The notes below the pieces were generated by a model, which had not been told where the DNA came from, did not search any database, and saw nothing but the letters and a program-made list of their open reading frames with translations. Shown piece by piece: positions 1 through 4,796 of a stretch of 11,367 nucleotides of DNA. The position numbers were made by a program, and so were the translations under genes. How positions within the stretch are numbered: the first letter of the stretch is position 1; each line of letters starts with the position of its first letter. Source of the stretch: Candidatus Woesearchaeota archaeon (lineage in GTDB: Archaea; Nanobdellota; Nanobdellia; Woesearchaeales; GCA-2686295); the NCBI GenBank assembly GCA_002686295.1, contig NZBB01000014.1, forward strand, positions 1-11,367, read 5' to 3'.

Positions 1-163
1 CAACTATGACTAGAATGATGTTAAATATTGCTATTGTGACATATTTCCATAGAAAGTCTAGTTTTCCATCAGGGCTGAATAACCACTCAACAACCCATGG
101 ATTAAAGAATAAACCTATAACAATTAGAATCCAACCTATAATCTTATAGTTCTTTTCTCTCAA
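1..163 (-). CDS. Small membrane protein, 3'-truncated by the window edge
   Basis: A frame of 54 codons stays open from a TTG at 163 to the window edge, so the C-terminus is missing. The visible protein begins with about six polar residues, then a hydrophobic helix (about residues 8-22), a short loop with Trp-Leu-Phe-Ser-Pro-Asp-Gly, and the start of a second hydrophobic helix, so it is probably an integral membrane protein. The start is fixed by an in-frame TGA only one codon upstream of the TTG, and by a G-rich Shine-Dalgarno-like stretch (GGGGGATGAG, 167-176). It lies 20 bases downstream of the nucleotidyltransferase/APS-kinase gene on the same strand and is probably co-transcribed with it. 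I do not recognise the family. The weak points are the TTG start and the partial length. Confidence 0.5.
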   Translation of the reverse strand, partial: MREKNYKIIGWILIVIGLFFNPWVVEWLFSPDGKLDFLWKYVTIAIFNIILVIV

Positions 164-183
164 CTCTCATCCCCCAAATTAAT

Positions 184-1098
184 CTAATATTTTAGCTTTT
201 CAATGAATCTAAGCACTTCTTCGCTGCATTCTTCAACTGTTTTGTTTTCAGTATCAAGTATTAAATCAGCGTTCTCTGGCTCTTCAAACGGATCACTTAT
301 CCCTGTAAAGTTTTTTATAATTCCTTTCTCAGCTTTTTCATAGAGCCCTTTATAGTCTCTTTTTTTACAAGTCTCTAATGAAGCTTTAACATATACTTCG
401 ATAAATGTCGCTTCTTTTTCTAATTCAGTTCTTATTTTTCTCCTAATGAATTCATATGGAGTTATGAAAGATGATAAAACAACCACTCCGTTTCTGGCTA
501 ATATTTTCGCTATAAAGGTTGCTCTTTCCAAGTTCTTCTCTCTATCTTTTTTGCTGAACCCTAAATCTTTAGTGATATGTTCTCGAAGAATGTCCCCGTC
601 AAGTCTTTCACATCTTATCTCTTTTTTTCTTAAGGTATCGCTAACAGCATCTGCAATAGTTGTTTTACCTGCACAAGATAATCCTGTAAACCATACAACA
701 ACTCCTTTTCTAGATAAGTAATCTTTCAAAACCTTATCAGCGCCAGGAGCCACTAATTTTTTCCAAGAGTCATCACCTTCATCAATCATATTTCTTATAT
801 TTGTGGCAGAAATTTTCTTTAGCTCAGGAATCACTTCAATTTCACAGACTTCATAACCAACACCTCTACCATAGTTAAAACTCTCAACATCATCAATAAT
901 CATTATCTTAGCATTAACTTTAAGTTTTTTCATACAGGCCTGAATCATTCTTTTTCTGATTTCAGCAGAGTAAGAATCATAGTGAGTATCCCTTATTAAT
1001 ATCAGCAAAGGTATACCTTCGTCTATCTTCTTCTGCATCAAACTCAAGTGTCCTTTATGAAAAGGAGCAAATCTGCCTATAAAAACCGCTCTTTTCAA
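184..1098 (-). CDS. Nucleotidyltransferase/adenylylsulfate kinase fusion protein
   Basis: 304 residues in two domains. Residues 1-125 form a small HxGH-superfamily nucleotidyltransferase resembling NMN or pantetheine-phosphate adenylyltransferases: GRFAPFHKGH (8-17) holds the HxGH motif, and ISATNIR (96-102) matches the ISxTxxR phosphate-binding motif. Residues 130-304 are an APS kinase (CysC type): P-loop GLSCAGKTT (139-147), LDGD (166-169), and the substrate loop RDYKGLYEKA followed by KNFTGISDPFEEPENADL. APS kinase phosphorylates adenylyl sulfate to PAPS. The partner domain is much shorter than ATP sulfurylase (about 390 residues) and lacks its QxRNPxHxxH signature, so whether it makes APS is open. 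The start is a TTG at 1098, supported by GGAGGG (1104-1109) five bases upstream. A small membrane protein gene follows. The APS-kinase fold is secure; its true substrate is less so. Confidence 0.85.
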   Translation of the reverse strand: MKRAVFIGRFAPFHKGHLSLMQKKIDEGIPLLILIRDTHYDSYSAEIRKRMIQACMKKLKVNAKIMIIDDVESFNYGRGVGYEVCEIEVIPELKKISATNIRNMIDEGDDSWKKLVAPGADKVLKDYLSRKGVVVWFTGLSCAGKTTIADAVSDTLRKKEIRCERLDGDILREHITKDLGFSKKDREKNLERATFIAKILARNGVVVLSSFITPYEFIRRKIRTELEKEATFIEVYVKASLETCKKRDYKGLYEKAEKGIIKNFTGISDPFEEPENADLILDTENKTVEECSEEVLRFIEKLKY

Positions 1099-1133
1099 AA
1101 TATCCCTCCGGTTTTTTGTTTAAAAACAACTCC

Positions 1134-1143
1134 TTTATAAAAA
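1134..1143 (-). promoter_or_regulatory. Archaeal TATA box for the nucleotidyltransferase/APS-kinase operon
   Basis: On the minus strand this reads TTTTTATAAA. Its centre is about 26 bases upstream of a predicted transcript start near 1112. That would leave a leader of about 14 bases that just contains the Shine-Dalgarno sequence at 1104-1109. Assigned by sequence and spacing only. Confidence 0.5.
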
Positions 1144-1185
1144 TTTGTATCTTTTTCTAGTTAAATAAATTATAACAAAGAAAAA

Positions 1186-1193
1186 TTTATATA
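1186..1193 (+). promoter_or_regulatory. Archaeal TATA box for the 1231-2800 operon
   Basis: TTTATATA, a close match to the archaeal consensus, is preceded by an A-rich stretch that could serve as the TFB recognition element. The predicted start is near 1216, giving a leader of about 15 bases that holds the Shine-Dalgarno sequence GAGGTG (1219-1224). Confidence 0.6.
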
Positions 1194-1230
1194 CTCCTTA
1201 CTTTATTAACCATCTTTAGAGGTGTTGTTC

Positions 1231-2010
1231 ATGAATCCTGCTTTTGTATCATTAATTGCAATCGTCATAGCTATTCTGTGTATATTACTAGCTTTCAGGT
1301 TTGGAAAGGTTTTCTTTAAGATAATGACTCTTATTTCATTTATTTTCATAATTGTAATATCAATTTTTGGTGTAATGGTTTTTAACGACACTTTAGAATT
1401 TAAGGATGGATTTGAAAAGAATAACAATTTATTATTATTGGCAAACCAAGAAATTTTTTTGGCAGGAGTAGTTATAAAACCCTCTTCATCAACTTTTAGA
1501 AGCGATTTTTATCAGGAATCAATAAATGAAAAGACAAAGAAACAAAATACTGATGAAACTGAAGAAAAAGAAACAAGTCCTTATTCATTTTTATCAAATG
1601 AAGAATTAAAAAATTTAGAGATAAAAAATCTTGACAACACGACAAATTATTTCAAGGTTTTATTAGTTAAAACAACTATTTTTGAAGATATGAAAGATGA
1701 TTTATTAGATTTTAAGAATATAACTATTGAGAAAGCATTACAAGCATTAAGCTCTGAAAATACAAAAGCATTCTTGTTTGGAGAACAATCAGAATTAATT
1801 TCAATTGGAGAATCGGAATTAAAAGGAATGTTATTTATTACTATGTTTTCAAAAATTGCAGGAGAAGAATTAGATCCTTTAACATTAATAAGTCTTTTCA
1901 AGCAGGAAAAAATATCTGTTCATCCTGACTCTTTAGTTTTTAAAATTATGAAAGGTTTGCCTAAAGATTTATTATATTCAATAATGAAAAAAATGGAGGT
2001 TGAAGAATGA
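1231..2010 (+). CDS. Uncharacterised membrane protein with two N-terminal helices
   Basis: 259 residues from the ATG at 1231. GTG (1222) and TTG (1225) are in frame upstream, but GAGGTG (1219-1224), six bases before the ATG, is the likely ribosome-binding site, so those codons are probably not starts. Residues 5-24 and 31-51 are strongly hydrophobic and form a membrane hairpin. The remaining 200 residues are soluble, with a charged low-complexity Lys/Glu/Thr stretch near residues 100-120 and a likely helical C-terminal region. I recognise no family and no catalytic motif. It is the first gene of an operon: its TGA overlaps the next ATG by four bases, and lspA follows. This context hints at an envelope-associated role, but that is inference only. 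Confidence 0.8.
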   Translation: MNPAFVSLIAIVIAILCILLAFRFGKVFFKIMTLISFIFIIVISIFGVMVFNDTLEFKDGFEKNNNLLLLANQEIFLAGVVIKPSSSTFRSDFYQESINEKTKKQNTDETEEKETSPYSFLSNEELKNLEIKNLDNTTNYFKVLLVKTTIFEDMKDDLLDFKNITIEKALQALSSENTKAFLFGEQSELISIGESELKGMLFITMFSKIAGEELDPLTLISLFKQEKISVHPDSLVFKIMKGLPKDLLYSIMKKMEVEE

Positions 2011-2390
2011 GTTTTATAGATAAACTAATGTTTTGGAAGAAAGATGATTTTGACATGGATATGCCCCTTGATTCAGGCGATCCAACAGATAATCTTGGTT
2101 TAAACACAGAACAGGGATTAGAATCAAAAACGGGTATTGAACAGGAAGCAAAAAATTTAGGATTAGAACCTGTAACTAATAGTTTTTCAGAAAAAACAGG
2201 TTCTTTAGATTCGCCATCAAGTTTTCAACAAAAACCTTCAAATAACACTATTGATTTCAACAAAGATTTTGATCTTATATCATCTAAGCTTGACACTATA
2301 AAAGCAGAGCTTGATGCAATGAATCAAAGATTGCAGAAAATAGAGAAATCAGTTGATAAAAAAGACGAAGAAAAAAAGGATGTATGGTAA
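2007..2390 (+). CDS. Small acidic protein with a C-terminal coiled coil
   Basis: 127 residues. A short basic/aromatic start (MSFIDKLMFWKKDD) leads into an acidic, Gly/Ser/Thr/Gln-rich and probably disordered middle (about 15-80). Residues 84-118 then show leucine/isoleucine heptads with charged flanks, as expected of a coiled coil. There is no membrane segment. The ATG overlaps the preceding stop codon (ATGA) and has a strong Shine-Dalgarno sequence, GGAGGT (1995-2000), six bases upstream, so it is probably translationally coupled to the membrane protein before it. The two may act together, for example with the aromatic N-terminus near the membrane and the coiled coil mediating assembly; that is a guess. 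No family or enzymatic motif is recognised. Confidence 0.75.
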   Translation: MSFIDKLMFWKKDDFDMDMPLDSGDPTDNLGLNTEQGLESKTGIEQEAKNLGLEPVTNSFSEKTGSLDSPSSFQQKPSNNTIDFNKDFDLISSKLDTIKAELDAMNQRLQKIEKSVDKKDEEKKDVW

Positions 2391-2800
2391 AAAAACAATT
2401 TCTTATATTCTTAACATTATTATTTTTTGATCAAGTTTCAAAAATAATAGTTAACACAACTAATCTATCAATAGATTTTAAGATATTAGCTATAACTCTT
2501 GTAAAAAATACAGGTGCAATTTGGGGTTCTTTCAAAGATTCAAATGTTGCTTTTATATGGATATCATTGATAGCGGTAGGTGTGCTGATGCATTCATATG
2601 ATGAGTTCCCAAAGAAATCTTATCCTTTTCTGTTATTATTGTTTGCAGGTGTAATAGGTAATTTGATAGATAGATTATTCAGAGGATATGTAATTGATTT
2701 TATAAACTTCAAAATATGGCCTGTGTTCAACTTTGCAGACACATATATAACAATAGGCGTTATAGGTTTGATATTCTATATGTGGAATGAAAAGAACTAA
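2384..2800 (+). CDS. lspA: Lipoprotein signal peptidase (signal peptidase II, family A8)
   Basis: 138 residues, slightly shorter than typical bacterial LspA (about 150-170). It is a polytopic membrane aspartyl protease that cleaves signal peptides from lipid-modified prolipoproteins. The family motifs are present in order: DQVSK (16-20), KNTGAIWG (41-48), GNLIDR (92-97) followed by GYVIDF (101-106), and WPVFNFAD (112-119). The catalytic aspartate pair corresponds to Asp105 and Asp119. Four hydrophobic segments fit the fold. The start overlaps the upstream stop by seven bases, giving a three-gene operon. LspA is characteristic of bacteria and unusual in archaea, so acquisition from bacteria is plausible. 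No protein in this window carries an obvious lipobox. Its stop overlaps the 3' end of the convergent aIF1A gene. Confidence 0.93.
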   Translation: MVKKQFLIFLTLLFFDQVSKIIVNTTNLSIDFKILAITLVKNTGAIWGSFKDSNVAFIWISLIAVGVLMHSYDEFPKKSYPFLLLLFAGVIGNLIDRLFRGYVIDFINFKIWPVFNFADTYITIGVIGLIFYMWNEKN

Positions 2801-3132
2801 CTAAATTCATCAAACTCATCCAATTTATCCAAATGACCTTTTTTTCTCAACCAATGAACCTGATTAGGTTTATACTTGAATATTATATCTCCTTTTTCAT
2901 CTCCACCAAATTCCCAAGGTTCAACAAGAACAATGTTTCCTTCTCTTACCCAAAGCCTTCTTTTCAGTCTTCCGGGGATTCTGCAAATACGTGTTTTTCC
3001 ATCCAGACAACGAACAGAACAACGACTTCCACCAAGTCTCTTCTCAAGAATACCAATGCTTTGATTACCGCGAGGAAGTTTAACTCTGCGAATCTCTTCT
3101 TCAGGGCTAATTTCAGGTTTTTTAAAAGCCAT
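2797..3132 (-). CDS. eif1A: Translation initiation factor aIF1A
   Basis: 111 residues, typical for the family. aIF1A binds the A site of the small ribosomal subunit and helps recruit initiator tRNA and select the start codon. A short charged N-terminal tail precedes the S1/IF1-type OB fold (about residues 23-95), with the characteristic stretches VRCLDGKTRICRIPGRLKRR (40-59) and VREGNIVLVEPWEF (62-75). The tail DKLDEFDEFS is acidic. The ATG at 3132 lies about 26 bases from the centre of a TATA box, so the mRNA should be leaderless. The gene converges with lspA, and the two coding regions overlap by four bases. Confidence 0.96.
   Translation of the reverse strand: MAFKKPEISPEEEIRRVKLPRGNQSIGILEKRLGGSRCSVRCLDGKTRICRIPGRLKRRLWVREGNIVLVEPWEFGGDEKGDIIFKYKPNQVHWLRKKGHLDKLDEFDEFS
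2839..2845 (+). terminator. Candidate oligo-T terminator for the lspA operon
   Basis: Seven consecutive T lie 39 bases downstream of the lspA stop, within the antisense of the aIF1A coding region. Archaeal RNA polymerase often terminates at oligo-T without a strong hairpin. The run also encodes Lys-Lys in aIF1A, so its presence may be coincidental. Confidence 0.3.
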
Positions 3133-3152
3133 ATAATCTTAAAAAACTGAAA

Positions 3153-3162
3153 CTTTTAAATA
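3153..3162 (-). promoter_or_regulatory. TATA box for aIF1A (leaderless)
   Basis: On the minus strand this reads TATTTAAAAG, centred near 3158. A spacing of 26 bases puts the transcript start at about 3132, exactly the A of the ATG. No Shine-Dalgarno sequence is present. Confidence 0.6.
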
Positions 3163-3173
3163 TGTTGCGAAAA

Positions 3174-3183
3174 ATTTATTAAA
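3174..3183 (+). promoter_or_regulatory. TATA box for the RDD-sppA operon (leaderless)
   Basis: TTTATTAAA within an A-rich flank is centred near 3179. The predicted transcript start at about 3205 coincides with the ATG at 3206. It lies back to back with the aIF1A promoter, so this 73-base gap holds two divergent leaderless promoters. Confidence 0.55.
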
Positions 3184-3205
3184 CAAAATATAATAATCTA
3201 AACTT

Positions 3206-3676
3206 ATGGATTTAAAACTACCAAAAAAAAGATTGTTAAAAAGAGATGCACCGATTCTAAAGAGGTTAGCATCATTCATATTTGATTTGTTAATAATAAA
3301 TATAATAATAATCTCTCCATTTCAAAAAGTGTTTCCAATAACAACTAATAGCTCGCTCACAGAAATGATAGCACAAATACAACAACTGGTAGGCACAAAC
3401 ATTTACATATCATTATTCTTTATATCAATACTTATTCTAGCATACTTCACAGTATTTCAATTAAAACTAGCACAAACACCGGGAATGATGTTGTTAAAAC
3501 TAAAAGTTGAAGGAAAATTAACAATTGCAAAAACAATATTAAGAAACATTTTCGTAATACCATTCTTTCCGTTTTTCATATTATGGATTGTAGAGCCAAT
3601 ACACTTATTAATAAGAGGACACAGATTCTTAGAAGAAGTAACAAAAACAAAAACGATAGAGGAGATAAAATATTAA
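3206..3676 (+). CDS. RDD-family integral membrane protein
   Basis: 156 residues. The N-terminal segment LKRLASFIFDLLIIN (18-32) contains the Arg and Asp that name the RDD family, and AQTPGMMLLKLKVEG (90-104) matches its TPG-x-x-L-x-V loop. A third conserved part, LRNI (112-115), precedes the last helix. Hydrophobic segments lie near 20-42, 65-88 and 115-134. RDD proteins have no single established function; some are implicated in ion or solute transport, but this cannot be assigned here. The start matches a leaderless promoter. The sppA ATG follows one base after the stop codon, so the two are probably co-transcribed, which may point to a shared role in membrane-protein handling. Confidence 0.8.
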   Translation: MDLKLPKKRLLKRDAPILKRLASFIFDLLIINIIIISPFQKVFPITTNSSLTEMIAQIQQLVGTNIYISLFFISILILAYFTVFQLKLAQTPGMMLLKLKVEGKLTIAKTILRNIFVIPFFPFFILWIVEPIHLLIRGHRFLEEVTKTKTIEEIKY

Positions 3677-3677
3677 A

Positions 3678-4562
3678 ATGAGTGGAATACTAAAAAAAAC
3701 AATTATTATATTAACATCTTTATTTTTCATAAGCTGGTTAATTGCAACAATTATATCATCCTTCTCTCAAACATCAAATTACGGGAATGTAGCATTGATA
3801 CCAATAAAAGGAATGATTACATCTGATGGAGAGAATATTTTTTCAACTGCAACAACCTCCGCTTCAAGTATAGTTGAGAAATTGGATCAGATAAAAAAAG
3901 ACAAAGCAATAAACGCAGTGATATTTGAGATAAACAGTCCAGGAGGAGGACCTGTTGCAAGCGAAGAAATTGCAAAAGCAATAGAAGAATTAAACAAGAC
4001 AACTGTTGCATGGGTAAGAGAAGTTGCAGCTTCAGGAGCATACTGGGTTGCAGCAGGTACAGACAAAATATTTGCAAGCAGAATATCAATTCTTGGAAGT
4101 GTTGGAGTATTATCATCAAATCTTGGATTTTCAGAATTTCTGGAAGAACACAATGTATCATACAATCGTTTAGTTGCAGGAGAATACAAAGATTTAGCAA
4201 GCCCATTAAAAAAAATGAGTGAAGAAGAGAAAAACTTATTACAAGAAAAAATAGATTTGATACATGAATATTTCCTTAATGAAATAATACGATTAAGAAA
4301 CATTGATGAAATATTAAGAAAAGAAATTGGTTCAGCAATGATATATACTGGTATGGAATCATTGGAGTTGGGGTTGATAGATGAGATAGGCACAAAGAAA
4401 GATGTCGTAGAATATTTGGAAGAAGAGTTAAATACAACAATAACAATTAAAAGTTATGAAGATAAAAAATCGTTCTTAGAATTATTAAGTGGACTTTTCA
4501 GCAGTCGAGAATTTCAAATAAAAAGTTTTTTAAACGAAAAAAATAATGTTATAAGTACTTAA
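3678..4562 (+). CDS. sppA: Signal peptide peptidase SppA (family S49, short type)
   Basis: 294 residues, the size of short archaeal and Bacillus-type SppA. It is a membrane-anchored serine protease with a Ser-Lys dyad that degrades cleaved signal peptides and membrane-associated peptides. One N-terminal transmembrane anchor (about 8-28) precedes the ClpP-like domain. Visible elements are INSPGGGP (85-92), the nucleophile Ser119 in VAASGAYWVA, the GSVGV turn (140-144) and the general base Lys171 in AGEYKD. The Ser-to-Lys distance of 52 residues matches characterised short SppA enzymes. A possible Shine-Dalgarno sequence, GAGGAGAT (3659-3666), sits 11 bases before the ATG, longer than usual. 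It is one base downstream of the RDD gene and precedes a small zinc-ribbon gene. LspA is encoded one operon upstream. Confidence 0.94.
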   Translation: MSGILKKTIIILTSLFFISWLIATIISSFSQTSNYGNVALIPIKGMITSDGENIFSTATTSASSIVEKLDQIKKDKAINAVIFEINSPGGGPVASEEIAKAIEELNKTTVAWVREVAASGAYWVAAGTDKIFASRISILGSVGVLSSNLGFSEFLEEHNVSYNRLVAGEYKDLASPLKKMSEEEKNLLQEKIDLIHEYFLNEIIRLRNIDEILRKEIGSAMIYTGMESLELGLIDEIGTKKDVVEYLEEELNTTITIKSYEDKKSFLELLSGLFSSREFQIKSFLNEKNNVIST

Positions 4563-4583
4563 TTTTAATTGAAATTAATATTC

Positions 4584-4769
4584 ATGGATATCAAAAAAAA
4601 AGTTAAGAAAGCAGAAAATGAGCTGAAAAAAGGTCGAGTAAAGGAGAAAATATGTGTAGTGTGTGGAAAAACAGCTCAATACTGCATGCGTGGTTTACCA
4701 GAAAATAAATACTGCAAAGAATGTGCAAAGGATTACTTCAAACTTCTAGGATATCTTGATAAATTATGA
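4584..4769 (+). CDS. Small zinc-ribbon protein of unknown function
   Basis: 61 residues from the ATG at 4584. A TTG at 4569 would add five residues, but it has no supporting ribosome-binding site, so the ATG is preferred. The N-terminus is a lysine-rich helix (about 1-22). It is followed by two CxxC pairs, Cys24/Cys27 and Cys44/Cys47, which probably bind one zinc ion; an extra Cys34 lies between them. A short helix with Tyr/Phe/Leu closes the protein. The basic helix plus zinc ribbon could bind nucleic acid or a partner protein, but no function can be assigned. The gene follows sppA by 21 bases and is probably read from the same transcript, as no convincing promoter lies before it. Confidence 0.7.
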   Translation: MDIKKKVKKAENELKKGRVKEKICVVCGKTAQYCMRGLPENKYCKECAKDYFKLLGYLDKL

Positions 4770-4771
4770 AT

Positions 4772-4785
4772 AACAATAATTGTTT
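4772..4785. repeat. Palindromic motif between convergent genes, copy 1
   Basis: AACAATAATTGTTT: the arms AACAAT and ATTGTT pair around a single A. It lies between the zinc-ribbon stop (4767-4769) and the end of the permease-methyltransferase gene (4797). The same 14 bases recur at 6712-6725, just upstream of that gene's start. Here it could be a weak bidirectional terminator hairpin, since short T runs occur on both strands nearby, or a protein-binding site. Confidence 0.5.
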
Positions 4786-4796
4786 TCTAAAAATAA

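Noticed and set aside
446..721. Plus-strand frame inside the APS-kinase domain
   Set aside because: It is antisense to conserved APS-kinase motifs, has no promoter or ribosome site, and its composition is that of a shadow frame.
3817..4393. Long antisense frames within sppA
   Set aside because: They mirror the sppA codons, have skewed Leu- or Ser/Ile-rich composition and no ribosome site, and sppA itself has full family motifs.
4569..4583. TTG at 4569 as the start of the zinc-ribbon protein
   Set aside because: It would add five residues without any ribosome-binding site; the ATG at 4584 starts the charged helix more plausibly.
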